Shown one piece after another: positions 8,071 through 14,735 of a stretch of DNA of 43,586 nt. Position numbers and translations under genes: made by a program. Numbering within the stretch: position 1 is the first letter of the stretch; each line of letters starts with the position of its first letter. Under the pieces are notes generated by a model. That model saw only the letters and a program-made list of their open reading frames with translations, was not told the origin of the DNA and did no database searches. This stretch comes from Microcaldota archaeon (lineage in GTDB: Archaea > Micrarchaeota > Micrarchaeia > Micrarchaeales > CABMGC01), in NCBI GenBank assembly GCA_027345185.1, contig DAHWIK010000022.1, positions 1 to 43,586 on the forward strand, in the 5' to 3' direction.

Positions 8071-8793
8071 TCAAACACCGCTATAGTCCAGGAGAGCCTC
8101 CCCCCTAAGGATATCGTAATCGAGCCCAAGGGACGCTGAGAACTTGTTGGCGAGTATCTCTATGTTTTTGGCTGAATAGGCTTCAGCATCGTTCTGGTCA
8201 TCCGAGGTGCTTATGGACTTTATCCTTATTACGAATTGGAAGGATTTGCCAGAGGATGCAAGGCTTGATATATCGCCGTTTATTAGGTCTATCTGGCGCT
8301 TCAGGAAGCTCGCTTTGTCATAGGACTTCTCCCCTATCCTTGAGAGGGCTATTTCCTTCATCCTCAGCTTCGCCCTGAGATTATCCAATATCTTTGTCTT
8401 GTCTGCCTCTGACAGCTCAACCGAGAACTCGAAACGCTCGTTCAGGCTGTCGAGAAGATCCTTCAATGAGTGGCTCTTCACCTCGGAGCCGGCCCTTGGC
8501 TTCAGCAGCGCTATGGATATTGCCCTGAATAATTCGCCCTCCTTGCGCGATATTGAAACCAGATTCGTGCTTATCCTGTAATTTCCGGAGAGCATGACTA
8601 TCTTTGATCTTTTAATCAGGAGATTATTGATTATGTGACCTGAATGCAGCATAATGACGGCAAAAAGCAGGAGCAGGGCTGAGGCAAGCAGTATTGCAGG
8701 ATTGGAAAGGATAAGAGCGGTGATAAAAATCGCCGCAGATAGCGCATATGCCATGTAGAAATTGTTCTTGTTGTCTTGATTTGCGGTTTGCAT
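8071..8793 (-). CDS. Membrane protein resembling VirB3 plus the VirB4 N-terminal domain
   Basis: The 240-residue product starts with two adjacent hydrophobic segments (about residues 15-30 and 33-49; AILLASALLLLFAVIML), as in VirB3. A soluble alpha/beta part follows, with FQFVIRIKSIS and NIEILANKFSASLGLDYDIL, the pattern expected just ahead of the VirB4 motor domain. VirB3-VirB4 fusions are known in bacterial type IV secretion systems. Here the frame runs straight into the ATPase ORF except for a single TGA. The gene starts one base after the stop of the polytopic membrane protein. The assignment rests on topology, order and position, not on a strong motif, so it is tentative. The membrane helices would anchor the motor under the channel. 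Confidence 0.68.
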   Translation of the reverse strand: MQTANQDNKNNFYMAYALSAAIFITALILSNPAILLASALLLLFAVIMLHSGHIINNLLIKRSKIVMLSGNYRISTNLVSISRKEGELFRAISIALLKPRAGSEVKSHSLKDLLDSLNERFEFSVELSEADKTKILDNLRAKLRMKEIALSRIGEKSYDKASFLKRQIDLINGDISSLASSGKSFQFVIRIKSISTSDDQNDAEAYSAKNIEILANKFSASLGLDYDILRGEALLDYSGV

Positions 8794-8794
8794 G

Positions 8795-9823
8795 CTAAAT
8801 CATCTCGAATATGTTGAATGTCATCTCTGAGCCCAGCAAGGCTGCTGTCTCCTTTATGGATATTGATGTTATGACGACGCTGAATGCTGGGAGTATAAAG
8901 GCCGCCATGATGAAGTATGAGATGTAGTCCATTATGGCGCTGATCAGGTTGGATACCTGCCCGGAGATTGATGAAAGTAAGGAGGAGATTCCAGACATTA
9001 TTGAACCGGTGTCATTTGAATTGGGATCCAAGCCTACGACATATGAGTTCAGTCCGGAAGCGGAGCTCGACAGGCTGACTATCGTCGAGTTGCTCAGGCT
9101 TGCCTGGTATGAGCTTATTATCGAGGCGTTCAGCACGTATGTCAGCGGAAACACCACATAAAGTCCGACGACTGACCCGAGCAGAAACCCTCCAATCTGC
9201 CTGGTCGGATAAAATGTCCTGAGTATGAGCCCAAGAGGCAGTATGACCGTGGTTGCTGAGGCGGCTATTGCCGTGAGTATGGATGACTGCACAAGCACGC
9301 TTATCGATACTGTCGTGAGTGTCTTTATGAAGAACTGTATCTGGTTCAGGACAGGCTGGAGGACCTGAGTCAGTGAAAAACTTACTACAATGATACTTAT
9401 CTTCAGGGAGGAGAGAAGGCCCAGTACAGTATTCAGCGATAGCAAGCTTATTATCAGGCCGGTTGACTGGGACAGGATCGATGCATGTTGCACCCCATCC
9501 AGGAAATAGCCTCCTCCGGAAAGGTAGCCGCTCGCAAAGCAGATCGCAGCGTTTGAACTGAGATATGTTGGGCATTGCACGGATGTACTATTGAATGTGG
9601 CGGAATTTATTATCGATGTTATTATTCCTGATGGCAGGAAGAGCGCTGCCATTCCGCCAATCAGCAGCCCGTTGACCAGGCACTGGTTAAGCTCATCCCT
9701 TCCAAACTCCTTCAGCCTCCTGTTGCTTGTTGCATAGCCGATGCCTACCGAAATACCTCCTATCGAGATCATTATTGCAAGGACGCTGACCGCAATGGAG
9801 AATCCGTATCCGCCTGAGAGCAT
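8795..9823 (-). CDS. Polytopic VirB6/CedA-like membrane protein
   Basis: The 342-residue protein has about seven hydrophobic segments, starting with GFSIAVSVLAIMISIGGISVG and ending with ISYFIMAAFILPAFSVVI. The segment ILPLGLILRTFYPTRQIGG followed by VVGLYVVFPLTYVL is typical of archaeal CedA/TedA and VirB6-type channel proteins as I know them. Two cysteines and several N-x-S/T sequons lie in an outer loop after the second segment. It would form the inner channel through which DNA or pilin passes. It starts six bases after the pilin-like gene and its stop is one base before the next gene, so operon membership is secure. Without a search, the exact family (VirB6, CedA or TedA) remains open. 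Confidence 0.75.
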   Translation of the reverse strand: MLSGGYGFSIAVSVLAIMISIGGISVGIGYATSNRRLKEFGRDELNQCLVNGLLIGGMAALFLPSGIITSIINSATFNSTSVQCPTYLSSNAAICFASGYLSGGGYFLDGVQHASILSQSTGLIISLLSLNTVLGLLSSLKISIIVVSFSLTQVLQPVLNQIQFFIKTLTTVSISVLVQSSILTAIAASATTVILPLGLILRTFYPTRQIGGFLLGSVVGLYVVFPLTYVLNASIISSYQASLSNSTIVSLSSSASGLNSYVVGLDPNSNDTGSIMSGISSLLSSISGQVSNLISAIMDYISYFIMAAFILPAFSVVITSISIKETAALLGSEMTFNIFEMI

Positions 9824-9829
9824 TTTAGA

Positions 9830-10210
9830 TCACGTTACGTTTGCTGGTGTGCTATTTGACAGCAGGTGTGTCGATGCCAGTGCAAAGCTGTTCGCTGTAA
9901 CTGAGAGGACTGCTACAACCACAGCGCCCATTATCATGTCACCCGCAGTTGTATGGAAGCTCGCGCGCTGATGCGCAGGGAAGAGTTGACCTATCGCGTA
10001 AAGCAGGCCTGCTATTATGAACAGTATTGCACTCAGTATGGGACCTATGTGGGTCAGGAGGTCCTGTACGTAGGTTAGGGTCGAGATTATGTCGAGTGTT
10101 GCGAAACTCTGGGCGCCTACAAGCCTAGGCAGCAATATGGCAGCAGCACAGATTGACAGTATCGTTTTCATCTTGGAGTAGTCGTATTTTCCCAGATCCA
10201 TTCGTATCAT
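9830..10210 (-). CDS. VirB2/CedA1/TedC-like pilin subunit
   Basis: This small protein begins, probably at the internal Met near 10171, with a clear signal peptide (MKTILSICAAAILLPRLVGA, cleavage before Gln-Ser-Phe). The mature part is about 93 residues with two hydrophobic helices (GPILSAILFIIAGLLYAIG and IMGAVVVAVLSVTANSFALA) joined by a polar basic loop (AHQRASFHTT). That two-helix hairpin with an N-terminal signal is the architecture of VirB2/TrbC pilins and of the archaeal CedA1/TedC subunits, which form conjugation-like pili. The gene is first in the operon and directly downstream of the palindromic promoter. Upstream ATGs at 10210 and 10201 add a short charged leader. Length and position fit; sequence-level homology was not tested. 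Confidence 0.7.
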   Translation of the reverse strand: MIRMDLGKYDYSKMKTILSICAAAILLPRLVGAQSFATLDIISTLTYVQDLLTHIGPILSAILFIIAGLLYAIGQLFPAHQRASFHTTAGDMIMGAVVVAVLSVTANSFALASTHLLSNSTPANVT

Positions 10211-10218
10211 CTTTTACT

Positions 10219-10240
10219 TAAGTATATGATTATATACTTA
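10219..10240 (-). promoter_or_regulatory. Palindrome over the promoter of the conjugation-like operon
   Basis: TAAGTATAT, a GATT spacer and ATATACTTA form a perfect 9-bp inverted repeat. It starts nine bases upstream of the first ATG (10210) and overlaps the TATA-like sequence expected about 20-30 bases before the start. A second AT-rich run (TTAAATATTTATC on the minus strand) lies just behind it. This geometry suits an operator that blocks TATA-binding protein; the operon's own winged-helix protein is the obvious candidate binder. That binding is inferred. Confidence 0.5.
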
Positions 10241-10404
10241 GATAAATATTTAAGGCTTGCTGTTTGGATAAGCATGCGGTTTGTGCTGGTTTTGGCCTGG
10301 CAAGCACCAGTATATTGGCCTTTATAGCAGATCTAGAAAGCAATACAACACATTGTCGAGTAAGAAGTGTAGTATTATAATCCTGTCTTGCTATAATCAT
10401 CAAT

Positions 10405-10439
10405 CGTAGCTTTGTTAGATTCGACATCTACTTGCTACG
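10405..10439. other. Two-tier hairpin in the gap before the 5S rRNA gene
   Basis: CGTAGC (10405-10410) pairs with GCTACG (10434-10439). Inside it, TAGAT (10416-10420) pairs with ATCTA (10426-10430) around the loop TCGAC. The 276-bp gap from 10211 to 10486 has no convincing ORF. Farther left is a weaker CTGGT/ACCAG stem near 10284-10308. The structure could belong to a small RNA, a transcript end or a protein-binding site; the sequence does not decide which. It is not a tRNA T-arm, as the loop lacks the right bases. Confidence 0.3.
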
Positions 10440-10458
10440 GAAATGAAGACAAGAAAGC

Positions 10459-10467
10459 CTTTTAAAA
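10459..10467 (+). promoter_or_regulatory. TATA box of the 5S rRNA gene
   Basis: CTTTTAAAA is centred about 24 bases before the inferred 5S start at 10487, the normal spacing for an archaeal promoter. It supports a transcript of 5S rRNA alone. Confidence 0.6.
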
Positions 10468-10486
10468 CTATTAGTGCCATATACTT

Positions 10487-10605
10487 ATGTCAAACGGCCA
10501 TAGGAGCGGGGAAACGCCCGAACTCATTCCGAACTCGGAAGCTAAGACCGCTTACGATATGAAATACTGCGCTTATGCGTGGGAAAGCATATTGCTGTTT
10601 GGCAT
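10487..10605 (+). rRNA. 5S ribosomal RNA, solitary
   Basis: The conserved 5S core is obvious: CGGCCATAG, GGGGAAACGCCCGAACTCA, then TTCCGAACTCGGAAGCTAAG. The terminal stem is formed by GTCAAAC (10489-10495) and GTTTGGC (10597-10603), extendable by two pairs to 10487 and 10605, giving about 119 bases. No 16S or 23S gene is in the window; the neighbours are the conjugation-like operon and a prenyl synthase. The gene is therefore transcribed separately from the large rRNAs, from its own TATA box, into a T-run. Its 3' end overlaps the stop codon of the convergent prenyl synthase gene. The 62-residue ORF called over it is spurious. Confidence 0.95.
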
Positions 10606-11627
10606 TATTTTTTCCTGTTGTACAACTGCCCTATCGCAGAGAGCATTGTTTCGGTATACTCATTGTCAGGTATGACCCCTCCGTAAGTGGTTATCGCTTC
10701 CTTGGCCTTGTTTGAGTAGTCCTCTGCTATTGACCTTGCGTAGTCTATTCCGCCGTACTTGTCTACAAGTTCGACCAGGAAGTTTATCTCGTCTTGTGTC
10801 TTCTGTTCCCTCCTCTTTGAATATATTGAGTCGACCTTTGCCTTTTCATCCGCAGTGGCACTTGAATAGGAGTGCAACATTATCAGGGTAAGCTTGCCCT
10901 CATACAGGTCTCCGTACCTCTTCTTACCAAACTCCTTATCGTCTGCAGTCATGTCCAGTATATCATCCACTATCTGAAACGACATTCCTGCAGGCTCACC
11001 TATAGTCTTCATCAGGTTGACTGTGCCTCCATCCCTCCCTGAGATCATCACGCCGATCTGCATGGGCCCGTATACTGAATAATAGCATGTCTTACCGTGC
11101 ACTATCCTGAAATAGAGGTCCTCTGTGGCCTTGGAGAGATTCCTGACGTTGAACATGAAGTTGGTCTCAAGATACTGTCCCTCAACCGTGTATTCAAGCA
11201 TCTCATAGAACTTCTCATATATCCTGTTTCCCTGGTCAATACCCATCTTGATGAGGTTGTCCTTTAGCATCCTCCACATTGCAATGTGTGCGGCGTCTCC
11301 AGCGTTTATGGCTATCTCGTTCCCATAGATCTTCTGTAACGCAGGCTTTCCTCGCCTAAGGTCAGAGTTGTCCTCTACGTCATCATGGATTAGTATCCAG
11401 TCCTCTGACAGCTGCATTGCTGCAGCAGGAAGCAATAATTTTTCTCTTGTTGCACCGAACATCTCCCCTGCAAGGAGGAGAAGCCCTGGTCTCCTGTAGT
11501 TTCCCTTCCTTTCGCTGTACTCCCTGACTATCTTGTAATGCTCTGAAGGCTCCTTGATTGGAAGATACTCCATTATCTTTGCATATATGTCGTCCCTGTA
11601 TCCGTCTACGTACTCCTTGAAGTCCAT
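10605..11627 (-). CDS. Polyprenyl (geranylgeranyl-type) diphosphate synthase
   Basis: A trans-prenyltransferase that condenses isopentenyl diphosphate with allylic diphosphates to supply archaeal lipid chains. The first Asp-rich motif is IHDDVEDNSDLRRG and the second is FQIVDDILDMTADD, with the KxGK-like and GN regions in between. The ORF track starts at 11720, but the first 31 residues overlap the glycosylase gene and are not family-like. The ATG at 11627 (MDFKEYVDGY) lies four bases after that gene's stop and gives a normal 340-residue protein. Chain length (C15, C20 or longer) cannot be read with confidence. It shares a minus-strand unit with the glycosylase and probably L11/Spt5. Its stop codon overlaps the end of the convergent 5S gene. 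Confidence 0.9.
   Translation of the reverse strand: MDFKEYVDGYRDDIYAKIMEYLPIKEPSEHYKIVREYSERKGNYRRPGLLLLAGEMFGATREKLLLPAAAMQLSEDWILIHDDVEDNSDLRRGKPALQKIYGNEIAINAGDAAHIAMWRMLKDNLIKMGIDQGNRIYEKFYEMLEYTVEGQYLETNFMFNVRNLSKATEDLYFRIVHGKTCYYSVYGPMQIGVMISGRDGGTVNLMKTIGEPAGMSFQIVDDILDMTADDKEFGKKRYGDLYEGKLTLIMLHSYSSATADEKAKVDSIYSKRREQKTQDEINFLVELVDKYGGIDYARSIAEDYSNKAKEAITTYGGVIPDNEYTETMLSAIGQLYNRKK
10608..10613 (+). terminator. T-run terminator after 5S rRNA
   Basis: Six consecutive T residues start three bases after the 5S terminal stem. Oligo-T runs terminate archaeal RNA polymerase without need of a hairpin. The run lies inside the last codons of the convergent prenyl synthase gene. Confidence 0.5.
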
Positions 11628-11631
11628 TGGA

Positions 11632-12294
11632 TTACCTTGCAGTTTTGCTGTAGTACCTGCAATATGATTTAACCGGACATTCATTACATAAAGGTTTTGT
11701 TTTGCAGTATGCTTTCCCAAGCTCTACGAACTGGGCATGGAAATCCTTGTAGAGTTCAAGGTCGTCTGGTATGGTTCCGGATATGTCGAATCTAAGCTCG
11801 TCGTACTCTATATCCGGATCGCTTCCGTATATTCTGCTCGCTATCCTCTTAGTATAAGAGTCTATTACGAACATCGGCTTGCCTGCAGCGTAAAGTATTA
11901 TTGAGTCGGCAGTCTCCTTGCCTATCCCTTTTATCGAGAGCAGCTCCTCCCTCAGCTCGCCTGTGTCATTTGATAGCATCTGGTCAAGGGACGAGTAGTT
12001 TGAGAATATGTACCTTGCAAAACCCTTGAGCCTTGCAGCCTTCTGCTTGTAGAATCCTGAAGGCCGTATGAAACGCTCGAGCGAATTTACGTTAATCGTG
12101 CTGATCTTCTTCAGATTCAGGCATTTTGCTGACCTGAGGTTTGATATTGCCTTCTCTACGTTCTTCCATGAGGCCTGCTGCGTGAGTATAGCTCCAATTA
12201 TTATCTCGTCCCTGGTTTCCCCTGGCCACCAGTCTAGATAGCCAAAGCGTTCCCTAAGCTTTGCATACAGTACTGGAATTGGGAGTGCTTTCAT
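11632..12294 (-). CDS. HhH-GPD DNA glycosylase with 4Fe-4S cluster (MagIII/endonuclease III-like)
   Basis: A base-excision repair glycosylase. It has ILTQQASWKNVEKAISNL near the N-terminus, the helix-hairpin-helix SIKGIGKETADSIILYAAG and then VIDSYTKRI carrying the conserved catalytic Asp. This wording is closer to the 3-methyladenine glycosylase MagIII group (COG2231) than to classical endonuclease III. The C-terminus holds four cysteines, C-x5-C-x2-C-x5-C (CKTKPLCNECPVKSYC), for a 4Fe-4S cluster; the first spacing is one residue shorter than in E. coli Nth. It sits 13 bases after the L11 gene on the same strand. Substrate range is not decidable from sequence. Confidence 0.87.
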   Translation of the reverse strand: MKALPIPVLYAKLRERFGYLDWWPGETRDEIIIGAILTQQASWKNVEKAISNLRSAKCLNLKKISTINVNSLERFIRPSGFYKQKAARLKGFARYIFSNYSSLDQMLSNDTGELREELLSIKGIGKETADSIILYAAGKPMFVIDSYTKRIASRIYGSDPDIEYDELRFDISGTIPDDLELYKDFHAQFVELGKAYCKTKPLCNECPVKSYCRYYSKTAR

Positions 12295-12307
12295 CCAAGC
12301 ACCATGA

Positions 12308-12775
12308 TCACACCTTAAGCTCTCCGCTGTTTATCTTTGCTATCGTCTCCCTTGCGCTTACACCGTCGCATGTTATGTTCATGCTCTTGCAGGTTCCCAA
12401 TACCTGCTTCACCCTTGAAGATAGAGTATTTCCATAAAGCGAGGCCTTCTTTGCCTCTGCTATTTTCTTTACTTGATCAAGCGTTATGTTTCCAGCTATC
12501 TCTTCCTTTACTTTTCCTCCCTTCTCGAGCCCGAGCTCCTTGAGTATGAGAGCGCTTGTGGTAGGCGATCCGACCTCCACCTTGAACTCCTTTGTCTCCT
12601 TTGTCACTGTGACCTTTACGGGGATCTTTATCCCGGCGAATGCCTTGGTCTTCTCGTTTATCTCTGCGACTATGTTTGCAGTATTAACTCCGAGTGGCCC
12701 TAGCGCAGGACCGAACGGTGGCCCAGATGTTGCCTTTCCCCCTTCTATGAGTCCATTAACTACTACTTCTGTCAT
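12308..12775 (-). CDS. rpl11: 50S ribosomal protein L11 (uL11)
   Basis: L11 binds 23S rRNA at the GTPase centre together with the L10-L12 stalk. Hallmarks are GGKATSGPPFGPALGPLGVN near the N-terminus and a C-terminal RNA-binding domain with a VKQVLGTCKSMNITCDG segment. The 155-residue length is normal for archaea. It follows Spt5 by four bases, the common archaeal Spt5-L11 pair. The rest of the usual L11-L1-L10-L12 cluster lies about 4 kb away. It ends in TGA, which confirms that TGA acts as a stop in this genome. Confidence 0.96.
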   Translation of the reverse strand: MTEVVVNGLIEGGKATSGPPFGPALGPLGVNTANIVAEINEKTKAFAGIKIPVKVTVTKETKEFKVEVGSPTTSALILKELGLEKGGKVKEEIAGNITLDQVKKIAEAKKASLYGNTLSSRVKQVLGTCKSMNITCDGVSARETIAKINSGELKV

Positions 12776-12779
12776 TATT

Positions 12780-13229
12780 TCATCCCTTTTCTGCTTTTTG
12801 AATTATCCTTGCCATGTTGGCCTTTGTTGTCACTGGTATTGGAACTGCAACATCCATAAGCTCTACGGTTATCTCGTCCTTTCCGCTGTCTATCTTTATG
12901 ACCTTAGCCTTATATCCCTTGAACGGGCCTGCGAAGAACTCTATTGTGTCGCTGACCGATATCTCCTGTGTGCTCTGCTTGGAGGCAAGAACCTTGTCTA
13001 GATCAGCTTCGTCAAGAGGTTTTGCGAGCATACCTTTGACGTGGGGTTCGTTGAGTATGAGATCCCTGCACGCGATCTCGCTTGCAGCCTCGACTATCAG
13101 ATATCCGCGCATGCCGAAGGGCATTATTATTGAATGGATATCGGTGTTTCCCTTTGAGACCTTGTTTTGGAGTATGTCTGCGGTAATCTTCTCCTGGCTT
13201 GCGGTTACTCTTACGATGAAGTATACCAA
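12780..13229 (-). CDS. spt5: Transcription elongation factor Spt5 (NusG)
   Basis: Spt5 binds the RNA polymerase clamp with Spt4 and raises processivity. The 149-residue protein has the NGN domain at about 1-85 (FIVRVTASQEKITADIL, then MRGYLIVEAAS) and a KOW domain at about 95-145 (FFAGPFKGYKAKVIKID). The only workable start at this position is TTG at 13229, because stop codons lie just upstream. No secE gene precedes it, unlike many archaea. It is divergent from trm5 across a 37-bp gap that must hold both promoters (TTTTTATGCTTTTTT). Its partner Spt4 is encoded at 41866-42057. Confidence 0.94.
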   Translation of the reverse strand: MVYFIVRVTASQEKITADILQNKVSKGNTDIHSIIMPFGMRGYLIVEAASEIACRDLILNEPHVKGMLAKPLDEADLDKVLASKQSTQEISVSDTIEFFAGPFKGYKAKVIKIDSGKDEITVELMDVAVPIPVTTKANMARIIQKAEKG

Positions 13230-13266
13230 TTTATCACTTTTTATGCTTTTTTGTCAATATCAGTCT

Positions 13267-14292
13267 ATGCTTGGAGTCAGGGTGCGCAAAGCCGGCGCGG
13301 AAAAGATAAAAAAGTACCTCGCAAGGCAGAAACTAATGGATATTAATTACAGATTAATTAGTTCTAACGAATTTATATACTTTCCCATCAGCAACCCAGA
13401 CTCTCGGAACAGGCGCTTTCTGTCGATCCAAAAGGCGGAAATTGTAGATATGAAATTCGATAAAACTTCCGTGCAGCCAAGCTACAGGGAGAGACTCAGG
13501 AAGGCGCTTGGGAAGGGGTACGATGATACAGTAAAGAGCTATGATGTTATTGGGGATATGGCGTTGATAGACGCTAATAATGCAGTAACCGCGAGGAAGA
13601 CGGCCAAGGTCATAATGGGCCTGAACAAGAATGTGAAGACAGTGCTGTCAAAAGGAGGACCTGTAAGCGGAAGATACAGGATAAGGAAATACAAGTATGT
13701 TGCAGGGAAGAGGAAGTACGACACCGTTTACAATGAGAATGGATGTTCATTCAAGATTGATGTACGCAAGTCATTCATATCTACAAGGCTTGCTTATGAG
13801 AGGAATAGGGTGTCAGAACTCGCCAAGGACGGCGAAAATGTGGCAGTAATGTTCGCCGGAGCCGGACCGTTTGCAATAGAGATCGCCAAGAGGCATAAAA
13901 ATGCAAGGGTTCTTGCAATTGAGCTCAACAGGCAGGCCTACAAGTACATGCTTGAGAACATAAAACTGAACAGGGAGAAGAACGTCGATGCGCAGCTGGG
14001 GGATGTGAATATGCTTGCACCAAAGTATCCGAAATTTGCTGACAGGATAATCATGCCACTTCCAAAGAGCTCTTATGAATTCCTTGGTTCTGTGCTGAAG
14101 ATGGCAAAAAACGGATGCATGGTGCATTATTACGCGTTTGGAAAGAGCGACTCGGCGTTTGAGGATATAATATCTGAGCTGAAGGGGTTCTTCAGGAAGA
14201 ATGGCAGGAGGATAAAGATAATCTTCAAGAGGGTTGTCAAGACATACTCGGCCGGCGAGATAGAAGTAGTTATAGACTTCAGGATTCACTGA
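13267..14292 (+). CDS. trm5: tRNA (guanine-37-N1)-methyltransferase Trm5
   Basis: Trm5 uses S-adenosylmethionine to make m1G37 next to the anticodon, which prevents frameshifting. The SAM-binding loop is VMFAGAGPFAIEIAK, with the acidic strand VLAIELNRQAYKYM, and the catalytic signature is MPLPKSSYEFL, the archaeal N/M-LP-x4-EFL form. The N-terminal third carries the tRNA-recognition region (VIGDMALID). The ORF track extends to 12814 across the antisense of Spt5. The true start is most likely the ATG at 13267 (MLGVRVRKAG), giving 341 residues. It shares a short divergent promoter region with spt5 and converges with the ferredoxin gene 13 bases downstream. Confidence 0.93.
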   Translation: MLGVRVRKAGAEKIKKYLARQKLMDINYRLISSNEFIYFPISNPDSRNRRFLSIQKAEIVDMKFDKTSVQPSYRERLRKALGKGYDDTVKSYDVIGDMALIDANNAVTARKTAKVIMGLNKNVKTVLSKGGPVSGRYRIRKYKYVAGKRKYDTVYNENGCSFKIDVRKSFISTRLAYERNRVSELAKDGENVAVMFAGAGPFAIEIAKRHKNARVLAIELNRQAYKYMLENIKLNREKNVDAQLGDVNMLAPKYPKFADRIIMPLPKSSYEFLGSVLKMAKNGCMVHYYAFGKSDSAFEDIISELKGFFRKNGRRIKIIFKRVVKTYSAGEIEVVIDFRIH

Positions 14293-14305
14293 CTAATTCA
14301 GAAGA

Positions 14306-14671
14306 TTATTTGTATATCGAGTGGTACACATTGTTAGTGTCGTCCGTTATGACTATGCACTCTCCTTCGCATTCGACAAGGCATGCTTGGCAGAGTATGC
14401 ATGATGGACCGTTGACTGCCACGGACAGACCTCCACTTCCAGCTTCGTGCTTCTCGGCGAAGTGCTTGTGGCCGTCCTGCACGTTTGCCCATTTTGCAGT
14501 GGTCTCAGGAGTGTGCATACCCTTCCATTTGAATTCTTCTGGCGCATGGTCGTTGTTTACATCAGGCGAATTGAGGTCCTTCATTTCGAATACTGCTACT
14601 GGGCAGACATCGAAGCAGTGTGAGCACCCTGTGCATTTTGTTTTTTCTACATACACATCCATTATCAGCAC
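14306..14671 (-). CDS. 2[4Fe-4S]-type ferredoxin with a long insert between the clusters
   Basis: The protein has two cysteine motifs: CTGCSHCFDVCP near residues 13-24 and CILCQACLVECEGEC near 92-106. Each can bind a 4Fe-4S cluster, so it is an electron carrier. About 65 residues separate them, including HAPEEFKWKG and AKWANVQDGHKHFAEKH, a His/Glu/Lys-rich insert unlike compact clostridial ferredoxins. The insert might bind a partner or metal, as in some archaeal zinc ferredoxins, but it lies between, not before, the motifs. Starts at 14671 or 14662 (MDVYVEK) are both possible. An AT-rich box (ATATTTATATAATAT, minus strand) lies about 25-35 bases upstream, so it has its own promoter. Confidence 0.88.
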   Translation of the reverse strand: MLIMDVYVEKTKCTGCSHCFDVCPVAVFEMKDLNSPDVNNDHAPEEFKWKGMHTPETTAKWANVQDGHKHFAEKHEAGSGGLSVAVNGPSCILCQACLVECEGECIVITDDTNNVYHSIYK

Positions 14672-14735
14672 CAGACTACTATTCTTTAGGATATTATATA
14701 AATATTGCTGTGGCTTTTGGCGATCCGCGATTAGT

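Noticed and set aside
8071-8073. TGA as a recoded sense codon in this genome
   Set aside because: TGA ends L11, L1, Pth2 and the IS630 transposase at family-typical positions, so general reassignment does not hold; only local readthrough remains possible.
10230-10427. 65-residue minus-strand ORF in the gap before the 5S gene
   Set aside because: It has low-complexity, non-family sequence, no ribosome-binding site, and it overlaps the promoter and palindrome region.
10414-10432. Possible tRNA T-arm (TAGATTCGACATCTA)
   Set aside because: The G53-C61 pair and a pyrimidine at position 60 are missing, and no acceptor or anticodon arm can be built around it.
10487-10675. 62-residue plus-strand ORF
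   Set aside because: It lies over the 5S rRNA gene and the end of the prenyl synthase gene.
12814-13266. N-terminal 151 residues of the 492-residue ORF in front of Trm5
   Set aside because: This part is the antisense of spt5; Trm5 begins naturally at the ATG at 13267.
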